Below are positions 43,721-52,187 of a stretch of DNA of 64,000 nt, one piece after another. A program made the position numbers and the translations under genes. The first letter of the stretch is position 1. The number at the start of each line of letters is the position of its first letter. Origin of the DNA: Halorubrum sp. F4 (GTDB taxonomy: Archaea; Halobacteriota; Halobacteria; Halobacteriales; Haloferacaceae); the NCBI RefSeq assembly GCF_027257195.1, contig NZ_JAPDFS010000001.1, positions 126,798 to 190,797 of the forward strand, in the 5' to 3' direction. The notes beneath the pieces were generated by a model. The model was not told the origin of the DNA, ran no database searches, and saw only the letters and a list, made by a program, of their open reading frames with translations.

Positions 43721-44577
43721 CTCCCGTCACCTCCGTTTCTCCCGTCGATATCTCCCTTCCCCCCGTCGGAATCTCCCTTCCTCCCGCCGAGGTTCGTCCC
43801 GTACGCCCGGTCGAGGGCGTCGCTCTCGGCGAAGGCCGTCGGCGACCCGTCGAAGTACACCTCGCGATTGAGACAGATCACTCGCGAGGCGTGCTCGAGG
43901 ACGGCACCGATGTCGTGTTCGACGAGGAGTATCGTCATCCCCTCATCGTTGAGGTCGGAGAGCAGCTCGAAGAAGGCGTCCACCGACTCGGCGTCGACGC
44001 CGACCGTCGGCTCGTCCAACACGAGGAGCTCGGCCTCGCCGGCGAGCGCCCGCGCGATGTACGCCCGCTGACGCTGTCCCCCCGAGAGGGCCGTTATCTT
44101 CCGATCGGCGAGTCTCTCCATCCCCACCGTCCGGAGCGCCTCGCGAACGCGTTCGCGGTCCGACTCGGTCACCCGGCCGAACCCGGCGTGGGGGAACCGT
44201 CCCATCAACACGACCTCCGCGACCGTGATGGGCATCCGCTTCGTGTTCTCGGTCACGTCCTGTGCGACGTAGCCGACGCGTTCGCGCTCCGCGAACGCGA
44301 GCGAGGGATGACCGAGCAGCCGGCAGCTCCCGGCGTCGGGATCGTGGAGGCCTAAGGCGAGCCGCAACAGCGTGCTCTTGCCGGAGCCGTTCGGACCGAT
44401 GACTCCGACGTACTCACCGCGGTCGACGCCGAACGAGACGTCCTCGACCACGGGTGCCGCGGCGTATCCGAACGTGAGGTCGACGACGTCGACGACGCGG
44501 TCGGTCTCCCCGTTCTCGCCCGGCCGGTTCGTTTCGACCGCGTCGACGCCGATCGATGGGATCCCTTCGAACGACAT
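43717..44577 (-). CDS. Zinc/manganese ABC transporter ATPase (ZnuC/MntA type)
   Basis: A 286-residue ATPase. Walker A is GPNGSGKST, the signature LSGGQRQRAYIARAL, Walker B ELLVLDEPTVGVD, and the switch His lies in VEHDIGAVLEH. An extra 25 residues precede the ATPase core. It is the middle gene of the metal-import operon, 4 bp after the binding-protein gene. Confidence 0.94.
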   Translation of the reverse strand: MSFEGIPSIGVDAVETNRPGENGETDRVVDVVDLTFGYAAAPVVEDVSFGVDRGEYVGVIGPNGSGKSTLLRLALGLHDPDAGSCRLLGHPSLAFAERERVGYVAQDVTENTKRMPITVAEVVLMGRFPHAGFGRVTESDRERVREALRTVGMERLADRKITALSGGQRQRAYIARALAGEAELLVLDEPTVGVDAESVDAFFELLSDLNDEGMTILLVEHDIGAVLEHASRVICLNREVYFDGSPTAFAESDALDRAYGTNLGGRKGDSDGGKGDIDGRNGGDGR

Positions 44578-44581
44578 GGTA

Positions 44582-45649
44582 TCAGGGCTCGAAGTTCCGG
44601 CCGTAGTCGACGAAGCTCACGTCCTCGGGCGAGTCGACGCCGAGGAGGATCCGGAACGTCCGCGCGTTGACCTCGCGGGCGATGTCGAAGTATCCCCAGC
44701 CGCGCTCGGCCCACGACTCCGCGGTCCCGGCGTACGGGGTCACGGGGTAGTACGCCTCCACGTCGGTCTGTTCGAGCAACTGCCTCGCCGAGCGGATCGG
44801 CTCGAAGACCGCCGCCCCGATGTGTCGGATGTCGTTCTCGGCGATCGTCTCCTGGGCTCGGCGCATGTCCGCGGGGCGAACGTCGCCGTTGGCCGCGAGG
44901 TTCACCACGAGCGGTTCGATGGTGGTCGCATACCGGTCCGAGAGGTAGCCGAACGCGTTGTGCGCGGCGAGGAAGACCACGTCGCGCTCGGCCGCCTCGA
45001 ACGTCGATTCCCACGCCGCGTCGACGTCGTCGAGGTCGGCCTCGAGGGCCGCTGCGTTCTCACGGATCACCTCCTCGGCGTCCGGAGCGACGTCCGTCAG
45101 CCCGCTCGCGAGGTTCTCGACCGAGCGTTTCGCGCGCTGCGGGTCGAGCCAGAAGTGCGGGTCCTTCGCTCCCTCGACCGCCTCGTCCTCCGTGAGCCCC
45201 TCGCCGAGGTCGATCAGCTCGATCCCCTCCCGGCTGTTTATCAGGACCGTCTCGATCGACTCGGACGCGAGCGCGTCGATCGCGCGGTCGGCCCACGGCT
45301 GGAAGTCGGGGCCGACGTGGATGAAGGCGTCCGCGTCGGTGATCCGCCGCTGTATCGACGGGTCCGGCTCCCACCCGTGGCCGTGGAGGCCCGTCGGGAC
45401 CAGGTTCTCGACGGACACGTCCGTCCCCTCCGCCAGTCGCCGTCCGAAGTCGTAGAACGTGAAGAACGACGCGACGACCGTGGGTCCGTCGTCGTTCCCG
45501 TCGTCACCGTTCCCGTCGGCACCCGGTGTCGCCGATCCTCCCAGACAGCCGGCGACTCCGCCCGCGAGGCTCCCGGCACCGAGGGCGAGGACGCGACGCC
45601 GCGAGACCCCCGAGCCGTTTCGTTCCGTCCCGTCTCCATCGACGCTCAT
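44582..45649 (-). CDS. Zinc/manganese ABC transporter substrate-binding lipoprotein (ZnuA family)
   Basis: A 355-residue cluster A-I metal-binding protein with a twin-arginine signal (VSRRRVLALGAG) and lipobox VAGC. Metal-ligand regions are TGLHGHGWEPDP, VGPDFQPW, KDPHFWLDPQRAK and the C-terminal acidic region; AAHNAFGYLSDRY also supplies a conserved His. There is no long His-rich loop, so Mn specificity is as possible as Zn. The ATG at 45649 has GGAGG five bases upstream; an in-frame GTG at 45673 would add MSRADEEA and fits a leaderless start from the TATA region near 45700. First gene of the operon, behind a DtxR-like palindrome. Confidence 0.92.
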   Translation of the reverse strand: MSVDGDGTERNGSGVSRRRVLALGAGSLAGGVAGCLGGSATPGADGNGDDGNDDGPTVVASFFTFYDFGRRLAEGTDVSVENLVPTGLHGHGWEPDPSIQRRITDADAFIHVGPDFQPWADRAIDALASESIETVLINSREGIELIDLGEGLTEDEAVEGAKDPHFWLDPQRAKRSVENLASGLTDVAPDAEEVIRENAAALEADLDDVDAAWESTFEAAERDVVFLAAHNAFGYLSDRYATTIEPLVVNLAANGDVRPADMRRAQETIAENDIRHIGAAVFEPIRSARQLLEQTDVEAYYPVTPYAGTAESWAERGWGYFDIAREVNARTFRILLGVDSPEDVSFVDYGRNFEP

Positions 45650-45701
45650 TGCCTCCTCGTCCGCCCGGGACACGCATAGTCTTTGCGCATCTAATGAAAA
45701 G

Positions 45702-45717
45702 ATTAGACTAGTCTAAT
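45702..45717. promoter_or_regulatory. Perfect 16-bp palindrome at the metal transporter promoter (DtxR/SirR-like box)
   Basis: ATTAGACTAGTCTAAT is a perfect palindrome and closely resembles the DtxR-family operator core TTAGGCTAGCCTAA. It lies immediately upstream of the AT-rich TATA region (about 45693-45702), i.e. over the BRE, about 29-44 bp from the GTG at 45673. A metal-bound DtxR/SirR-type repressor bound here would block the metal-import operon. The intergenic position could also affect the divergent yhbY gene. Confidence 0.7.
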
Positions 45718-45817
45718 TATGGCGAGTCGGCGGGAGCACTGGCGGGAGCGCCGGACCGTGAGGACCCCGGCGGGCACGAACCTCAAGCTTCAATGCGGGC
45801 GAGCGAGTGAATCGGGT

Positions 45818-46063
45818 ATGACCGACCAGCAGCTCCGCAAGGAGGCACACGACCTCGACGTCACCGTCTGGGTCGGGAAGAGCGGCATCGAGGCCGTCGT
45901 CGACGAGCTGTCCGACCAGCTCGACGACCGGAAACTGGTGAAAGCGAAGTTCCTCCGGGCCGCCCGCGGCGGTACCTCGACGGACGAACTCGCCGACGAA
46001 CTCGCGGAGACGGTCGGGGCCGACCTGATCGAGACGCGCGGGAACACGGCGGTGTTCCACTGA
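45818..46063 (+). CDS. CRS1-YhbY-domain RNA-binding protein
   Basis: An 81-residue single CRM domain. RKEAHDLDVTVWVGKSGIE matches the family's conserved VGK-GI loop, and LIETRGNTAVFH ends the fold, matching the usual L-Q-x-G-x-x-x-V-L/F-Y ending. YhbY-like proteins associate with ribosome precursors. The start at 45818 is set by the family; an in-frame upstream codon at 45719 would add an unrelated arginine-rich lead. Its stop overlaps the mscS start by one base (TGATG). Confidence 0.92.
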   Translation: MTDQQLRKEAHDLDVTVWVGKSGIEAVVDELSDQLDDRKLVKAKFLRAARGGTSTDELADELAETVGADLIETRGNTAVFH

Positions 46064-46971
46064 TGACGGCGGTCGCGACGGCGACGGGCACCGATCCCGC
46101 CCCGACGGCACCCGTCAGCGACCTTCTGGAACCGTATCTCGGCCCGTTCGCCGGCGTCGTCGTCTCCGCGGGGATATTCCTCGTCGTGCTCGCGGGCGTG
46201 TACGTGATCAACAAGGCGGTGTTCTCCCCGTTCGTCGGACGGCTGTTCGACCGGCAGGGACTCGACGAGCACGCGCGCCGGCCGCTCCAGAAGATCGCGA
46301 CCTTCCTCGTGCTCTTCGCGGGCGTCACGGTCGCGTTCGGCGCGGCCGGCTACCAGGGGTTCCTCCGGTCGCTGGCGACGATCGCCGCCGCGGCCACGCT
46401 CGCGGTCGGGTTCGCGCTCCAGGACGTGATCAAGAACTTCGTCGCGGGCGTGTTCATCTACACGGACAAGCCGTTCCGCATCGGCGACTGGATCGAGTGG
46501 AAGGACAACTCAGGGGTCGTCGAGGACATCTCGTTCCGGGTCACCCGTGTGCGAACCTTCGACAACGAACTGCTCACGGTGCCGAACCACGCCCTGACCA
46601 GCGACGTGGTCAAGAACCCCGTCGCGAAGAAGACGCTGCGGCTGAAGTTCGTCTTCGGGATCGACTACGGGGACGACATCGACCGCGCGACGGAGATCAT
46701 CGTCGAGGAGGCCGAGCGTAGCGAGGCGATCCTCGAGGACCCCGCCCCCTCGGTGCGGCTGACAGAGCTCGCCGACTCGTACGTCGGGCTCCAGGCGCGG
46801 ATCTGGATCGACGACCCCTCGCGGGCGGACTTCGTGAAGGCCCGAGCGGACTACGTGAAGGCGGTCAAAGCGCGGTTCGACGAGGAGGACATCACGATCC
46901 CGTTCCCCCAGCGGACGGTCTCCGGGCGCGACGCGTGGACCGAACCGGCGAGTTTCGGCGGGGAGGCGTAG
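46063..46971 (+). CDS. MscS-family mechanosensitive channel
   Basis: A 302-residue channel with three membrane segments and a cytoplasmic beta domain. The pore helix region is AAAATLAVGFALQDVIKNFV, rich in Gly/Ala as usual, and the beta domain begins RIGDWIEW and includes VPNHALTSDVVKNP. The channel releases solutes under hypo-osmotic shock. It overlaps yhbY by one base and lies at the head of the potassium cluster. Confidence 0.95.
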   Translation: MTAVATATGTDPAPTAPVSDLLEPYLGPFAGVVVSAGIFLVVLAGVYVINKAVFSPFVGRLFDRQGLDEHARRPLQKIATFLVLFAGVTVAFGAAGYQGFLRSLATIAAAATLAVGFALQDVIKNFVAGVFIYTDKPFRIGDWIEWKDNSGVVEDISFRVTRVRTFDNELLTVPNHALTSDVVKNPVAKKTLRLKFVFGIDYGDDIDRATEIIVEEAERSEAILEDPAPSVRLTELADSYVGLQARIWIDDPSRADFVKARADYVKAVKARFDEEDITIPFPQRTVSGRDAWTEPASFGGEA

Positions 46972-47041
46972 GCGACGGCGACCGAGTACCGACCCACCCG
47001 CGATGGAAATCCACTTGTAACTCCGCCGAATGGGTGCATCC

Positions 47042-48379
47042 ATGCACGTGGTCATCGTCGGTGCCGGCGAGGTCGGCACGAGCATCGCCGCGAGCCTCGC
47101 GCCGGACCACGAGGTCGTCGTCGTCGACGTCGACCCCGACCGCGCCGAACAGCTCAAGTACGAACTCGACGTGCTCACGATCGCCGGCGACGGGACCACG
47201 TCCGGGATACAGACCGCCGCGGAGGTCGAGCGCGCGGACATGGTCATCGCCTGTACCGACGACGACCGGACCAACCTCGTGACCTGCGGGACCGCGAAGA
47301 CGCTCGGCGACGGCTTCACCATCGCCCGCGTGAAGAGCACCGAGTACCTCCGGACGTGGGAGGGAAACGAGGGCGCGTTCGGCGTCGACTTCATGGTGTG
47401 TACGGACCTGTTGACCGCCGAGAACATCGTCCGGGTCATCGGCCTTCCCGCGGCTATCGACGTCGACCCGTTCGCGAGCGGGCTCGTCCAGATGGCGGAG
47501 TTCGAGATCGCCGCCGAGAGCCCGGTGGCCGGACAGACGGTGTCCGAGGCCGACCGGTTCGAGTCGCTGACGTTCGTCGGGATCTTCCGTAACGGCGAGA
47601 TGATCATCCCGCGCGGTGACACCGACATCGGAGCCGGCGACCGCGCCGTGGTGATCGGAAGCCCCGAGAGCGTCCAGTCGTTCGCCAACGACGTCGCGCC
47701 GGACGCCACGCCCGGCCGCGCCGACGAGATAGTGATCGTCGGGGGCAGCGAGATCGGCTACCAGACCGCCCGGCTGCTCGAGGATCGCGACTTCAAACCG
47801 CGGCTGATCGAGCGGGACTCGGCGCGCGCGCGGGCGCTCGCGGAGGACCTCCCGAACACCGTCGTGATGGAACACGACGCGACCGACACCCAGTTCCTCT
47901 CGCGGGAGCACGTCGACGAGGCCGACATCGTCGTCACCGCGCTCGGCTCCGACGAGCAGAACCTGCTCGTGGCGGTTCTCGCGAAACGGCTCGGCGTCGA
48001 CCGCGTGATCGCGGTCGTCGACAGCGCGGACTACGTGACCGTCTTCGAGGAGATCGGCATCGACATCGCGATCAACCCGCGGACCGTGACCGCCGAGGAG
48101 ATCACCCGCTTCACCTACGAGAGCGTCGCAGAGAACATCGCCGTCCTCGAGAACGACCAGGCGGAGGTGCTCGAACTCGAGCTGACCGAGGGATGTGGGC
48201 TCGTCGGCCGCCCGATCTCCGAGCTCGTCGACGAGATCGACGTCCGGTTCGTCATCGGCGCGATCACCCGGAACCACGCGCTCGTCACGCCGCGGGGAGA
48301 CACCGTCCTTCAGCCCGGAGATCACGTGATCCTGCTCGTCGATTCCGACGACGTCGGCGAGATCGCTTCGATGGCCTGA
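47042..48379 (+). CDS. trkA: Trk potassium uptake regulator TrkA
   Basis: A 445-residue cytoplasmic regulator with two RCK units (TrkA-N + TrkA-C, twice). The Rossmann loops are VGAGEVGTSIA near residue 5 and VGGSEIGYQTA near residue 235, with TrkA-C domains at about 135-220 and 365-445. It binds nucleotides and gates TrkH. The start at 47042 (MHVVIVGAGEVG) is preferred over the in-frame codon at 47030. It is 1 bp before trkH and surely co-transcribed. Confidence 0.95.
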   Translation: MHVVIVGAGEVGTSIAASLAPDHEVVVVDVDPDRAEQLKYELDVLTIAGDGTTSGIQTAAEVERADMVIACTDDDRTNLVTCGTAKTLGDGFTIARVKSTEYLRTWEGNEGAFGVDFMVCTDLLTAENIVRVIGLPAAIDVDPFASGLVQMAEFEIAAESPVAGQTVSEADRFESLTFVGIFRNGEMIIPRGDTDIGAGDRAVVIGSPESVQSFANDVAPDATPGRADEIVIVGGSEIGYQTARLLEDRDFKPRLIERDSARARALAEDLPNTVVMEHDATDTQFLSREHVDEADIVVTALGSDEQNLLVAVLAKRLGVDRVIAVVDSADYVTVFEEIGIDIAINPRTVTAEEITRFTYESVAENIAVLENDQAEVLELELTEGCGLVGRPISELVDEIDVRFVIGAITRNHALVTPRGDTVLQPGDHVILLVDSDDVGEIASMA

Positions 48380-48380
48380 G

Positions 48381-49889
48381 ATGACCCGAACGAGACGGGT
48401 CCGCGTCGGCTGGCGGGCGAGCGTGGGGCTCACCGGCGACGTGCTCACGTACCTCGTCGTCCCGCTCTCGTTTCCGCTTCTCCTCTCCGTCTACTACGCC
48501 GAGTCGTCGCTTCCGTTCCTCGTCGCCATCGCCGTCACCCTCGCGCTCGGGTCCGGGTTCCGACGGCTCGCGGACCCCGAGGAGGACCTCGGACCGCGGG
48601 AGGCGTTCCTCGCGGTGGCGTTGATCTGGTTTCTCGTCGCCGCCGTGGGCGCGATCCCGTTCGTCGTCGCCGGCGTCGGGACGATCGCCCATCCCGTCAA
48701 CGCGATGTTCGAGGCGATGAGCGGGCTGACGACGACGGGCGCGACCGTCCTCCGCGACTTCTCCCTCCACTCCCGGTCGGTGCTGATGTGGCGGCAGGTG
48801 ATCCAGTGGCTCGGAGGACTCGGCATCCTGATCCTCGCGACGGCGGTGCTCTCGGAGATCGGGGTCGGTGGCGCACAGCTGATGGAGTCGGAGTCACAGA
48901 CGCAGGACGTCAACAAGCTCACCCCGAAGATATCGGCGACCGCCCGGCTCATCTGGGGGCTCTATTTGGGTCTCACCGTTCTCGCGATCGCGACCTACTT
49001 CGTGCTCGGGCTCGCGTTCGACCCGCGGATGGACCTCTACAACGCGGTCGCACACGCGTTCACCTCCGTGGCGACCGCCGGGTTCTCCCCGGAGCCGCTC
49101 TCCGTCGGCGCGTTCCATCCCGTCATCCAGTGGGCGGTCGTCCCGTTCATGGTCGTCGGGTCGACGAGCTTCGTCCTGCTGTACTTCTTCATCAACGGCG
49201 AGCCGATGCGGCTCCTTCGAAACGAGGAGTTCCACTTCTATCTGGGCGTGCTCGCGACCTTCTCCTCGGTCGTCGCGATCGCGCTGTTTCTCGATCCGTC
49301 GACGACGTTCGGGGCCGAGGGGACGCTCCGCCACGCCGTCTTCAACGTCGCCTCCATCGTGACCACGACGGGATACGCGAGCACCGACTACGTCCAGTGG
49401 GCTCCCGCGGCCAAGCACGTGCTGTTCGCGTGTATGTTCGTCGGCGGGATGGTCGGATCGACGACGTGTTCGATCAAGTCGCTGCGGTGGCTCGTCGCGC
49501 TGAAGGCGTTCCGTCGGAACCTCTACACCGCGATCCACCCCGAGGCGGTCCGTCCGATCCGAGTCACGGGAAAACCCGTCGACGAGGAGGTCATCCGCGA
49601 CATCTACGGCTACCTCCTCCTCAGCATCGTGATATTCTTTTTACTCACCGTCGTGATCGTCGTCGACGCCGAGCGCGCCGACCTGCGCGTCACCGAGTTC
49701 GAGGCGATGGGCGCGGCCGCGACGACCTTCCTCAACATCGGTCCCGCCTTCGGCGAGGCTGGCCCCTACGGGACGTTCGCCTCCTTCTCGATGACGACCC
49801 GCGGCGTGATGGTCGTCCTGATGTGGATCGGCCGGATCGAGATAATCCCCGTGCTCGTGTTGTTCACCCGGGCGTTCTGGACGTCGTAG
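48381..49889 (+). CDS. trkH: Trk potassium transporter membrane subunit TrkH (first copy)
   Basis: A 502-residue SKT-superfamily transporter with four pore motifs. P1 is SGLTTTGATV, P2 SVATAGFSPE, P3 SIVTTTGYAST and P4 GGMVGSTTCSIK. P4 lacks the GGG of the usual GGSAGSTGGGIK. It directly follows trkA and should form the complex with it. The second copy begins 169 bp downstream and keeps the canonical P4. Confidence 0.92.
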   Translation: MTRTRRVRVGWRASVGLTGDVLTYLVVPLSFPLLLSVYYAESSLPFLVAIAVTLALGSGFRRLADPEEDLGPREAFLAVALIWFLVAAVGAIPFVVAGVGTIAHPVNAMFEAMSGLTTTGATVLRDFSLHSRSVLMWRQVIQWLGGLGILILATAVLSEIGVGGAQLMESESQTQDVNKLTPKISATARLIWGLYLGLTVLAIATYFVLGLAFDPRMDLYNAVAHAFTSVATAGFSPEPLSVGAFHPVIQWAVVPFMVVGSTSFVLLYFFINGEPMRLLRNEEFHFYLGVLATFSSVVAIALFLDPSTTFGAEGTLRHAVFNVASIVTTTGYASTDYVQWAPAAKHVLFACMFVGGMVGSTTCSIKSLRWLVALKAFRRNLYTAIHPEAVRPIRVTGKPVDEEVIRDIYGYLLLSIVIFFLLTVVIVVDAERADLRVTEFEAMGAAATTFLNIGPAFGEAGPYGTFASFSMTTRGVMVVLMWIGRIEIIPVLVLFTRAFWTS

Positions 49890-50058
49890 GTCACGCGACT
49901 TTCCGGACCTCATCGGTCGTCGCCGGCGGTTTGACGTGGGTCATCGGCGGGCCGTGCCGGTATTCATCGGATCGTGTCGGTGGCCGTCGACCCGTGACCG
50001 CATCGACGCCTACTTATTCGCCCCACGAACACAGTCTCCACGACCCGGGACGCCATCC

Positions 50059-51591
50059 ATGACGCGAACCATCGACAAGCGGGCGACGCTCAGCTACGTC
50101 GGAAGCGTCCTCAAGTACCTCTCGGCGGCGATGCTCGTTCCGCTCCTCGTCGCCGTGATCTATGCCGAGGACGTGTGGGTGTTCGCCGCCTCGATGGCGA
50201 TCGGGGTCGCCGTCGGAGGCGGACTCGAGCGCCTCGACCCGGATCCGGAGCTCGGGCCTCGCGAGGGGCTCGCCGTCGTTTCGCTCGCGTGGCTCGCGGC
50301 GGCGATCATCGGTGCGGTGCCGTACCTCCTCGCGGGATACGGCACGGCCTCCGCGCTCGCACACCCGGTGAACGCGCTCTTCGAGTCGACGAGCGGGTTC
50401 ACCACGACGGGCGCGACCGCGCTCGCGGAGATCAGCTTCGATCGACACTCACACGCCGTGTTGATGTGGCGACAGCTCACGCAGTGGCTCGGCGGTATGG
50501 GGATAATCGTGTTGATGATCGCGATCCTCCCGGAACTCGCGGTCAACGGCGCTCAGCTGATGCGGTCGGAGGCCCCGGGCCCGGATCTCCAGAAGCTCAC
50601 GCCCCGGATCGCCGAGACAGCCCGCGCGCTCTGGGCCATCTACGCCGGGCTCACGGTGGCGTTCGTCGTCCTCCTGTACGCGCTCCACCTCGTCGGGCTC
50701 GCGCCGGAGATGGACCTGTACAACGCGATCGCCCACGGGTTCTCGACGCTCCCGACCGGCGGGTTCTCCCCCGAGGGAGACAGCATCGCCGCGTTCTCCC
50801 CCGTCGTCCAGTGGGTCTTCGTCCCGTTCATGGTCGTCGCGGGGGTGAACTTCGCGCTGTTCTGGTACGTCATCCGCGACGACCCGACGGAGATGTTCGG
50901 GAACACCGAGTTCCGCGTCTACCTCGGGTTGGTCACCGGTTTCTCCGCCGTGCTCGCCGTCGGACTGTTCTGGGGCGGTGCCCCGACGACGGCGATCGGC
51001 GGAGCGACCCAGGGCATCGCCGGGAACGCGCTCCGGCAGGGCGTCTTCCAGGTCGCCTCGCTCATGAACTCCACCGGGTTCGCGACCGCGAACTTCGCGG
51101 AGTGGGACATTCAGACGCGATTCTTCCTGCTTCTCGTGATGTTCGTCGGCGGCTCGGCCGGGTCGACCGGCGGCGGGATCAAGGTGATCCGGTGGCTGAT
51201 CCTGTTCAAGACGCTCCGTCGCGAGCTGTACACCACCGCGAACCCGGACGTGGTCCGCCCGGTCAGGCTCGGCGGCGAGGTCGTCGACGAGGAAGTGATC
51301 CGCGGTATCCTCACGTTCACGCTGTTGTACTTTCTCATATTCGCGATCGCGGCGATGTTCATCGAACTGGATACGGCTCGGATCGGGCAGCCGCTGTCCG
51401 GCACCGAGGCCCTCGCCGCCTCGCTCGCGACGATCGGGAACATCGGCCCCGGGCTCGGTCCGCTGGGTCCGTTCGGAAGCTACGAGTTCCTCCCGGACAC
51501 GACGAAGCTTCTCATGATCGTTCTCATGTGGATCGGCCGACTCGAGATCGTTCCCGTGCTGGCGCTTCTCGTCGCCGGCGTCGACGAGTGA
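50059..51591 (+). CDS. trkH: Trk potassium transporter membrane subunit TrkH (second copy)
   Basis: A 510-residue paralogue of the preceding gene. Its pore motifs are STSGFTTTGATAL, STLPTGGFSPE, SLMNSTGFAT and GGSAGSTGGGIK, all close to canonical. The start at 50059 (MTRTIDKRATLSYV) is chosen by alignment with the first copy (MTRTRRVRVGW...); an upstream codon at 49936 would add about 41 poorly conserved residues. It has its own 169-bp upstream region with a TTATT box, so its transcription may be independent of trkA-trkH. Confidence 0.93.
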   Translation: MTRTIDKRATLSYVGSVLKYLSAAMLVPLLVAVIYAEDVWVFAASMAIGVAVGGGLERLDPDPELGPREGLAVVSLAWLAAAIIGAVPYLLAGYGTASALAHPVNALFESTSGFTTTGATALAEISFDRHSHAVLMWRQLTQWLGGMGIIVLMIAILPELAVNGAQLMRSEAPGPDLQKLTPRIAETARALWAIYAGLTVAFVVLLYALHLVGLAPEMDLYNAIAHGFSTLPTGGFSPEGDSIAAFSPVVQWVFVPFMVVAGVNFALFWYVIRDDPTEMFGNTEFRVYLGLVTGFSAVLAVGLFWGGAPTTAIGGATQGIAGNALRQGVFQVASLMNSTGFATANFAEWDIQTRFFLLLVMFVGGSAGSTGGGIKVIRWLILFKTLRRELYTTANPDVVRPVRLGGEVVDEEVIRGILTFTLLYFLIFAIAAMFIELDTARIGQPLSGTEALAASLATIGNIGPGLGPLGPFGSYEFLPDTTKLLMIVLMWIGRLEIVPVLALLVAGVDE

Positions 51592-51676
51592 CGGGGTGGG
51601 TCGACGTCGCGTGTCAGCGTTCGGCGTGCGTGCCGTGTGCGTATCTTCTTAACTGAAGGGCCACGTAGTACGACAC

Positions 51677-52117
51677 ATGACGGACACCGATCCGACCGAC
51701 GGACGGGAGTTGCTCGGCCACGTCCTCCTCCCGGTCGCCAACGAGAAGGACGCGCTGGCGACCGCACGAGCCCTCGAACCGTATCGGCCGGGCCGGGTGA
51801 CCGCCCTCCACGTCGTCGAGAAGGGGGGCGGCGTCCCGGACAAGACGCCGGTCGAGCAGTCCGAGGAGCTGGCGGAAGAATCCTACGCCGCGGTCCGTTC
51901 CGTGTTCCCCGACGCCGACGACCACACCGCCTACGCCCGCGACGTCGTGGGCGCGATCTTCGACGCCGCCGAGGACGTCGACGCGACCGCGATCGCCTAC
52001 CGCTCCCGCGGCGGGAGCCGGCTCATGCAGTTCCTCTCCGGGGACCGCAGCCTGAAGCTGGTGACGAACGCGGACCGTCCCGTGATCACGCTCCCCAGTC
52101 GGGACTCCTCCGAGTGA
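51677..52117 (+). CDS. Universal stress protein (UspA family), potassium-cluster member
   Basis: A 146-residue Usp (LGHVLLPVANEKDALATARAL, ATAIAYRSRGGSRLMQFLSG). The nucleotide-loop glycines read RGGSRLMQFLSGD, shorter than the classical pattern. Placed between trkH and the RCK channel gene, as Usp proteins often accompany transporters in haloarchaea; a regulatory or sensing role on potassium transport is inferred from position only. Confidence 0.9.
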   Translation: MTDTDPTDGRELLGHVLLPVANEKDALATARALEPYRPGRVTALHVVEKGGGVPDKTPVEQSEELAEESYAAVRSVFPDADDHTAYARDVVGAIFDAAEDVDATAIAYRSRGGSRLMQFLSGDRSLKLVTNADRPVITLPSRDSSE

Positions 52118-52187
52118 GCGACGGGGGAAACCGGGATCGACCGACCCGCATCTATACGTAGGTGACCCGTATCTACGCGAAGGGCGA

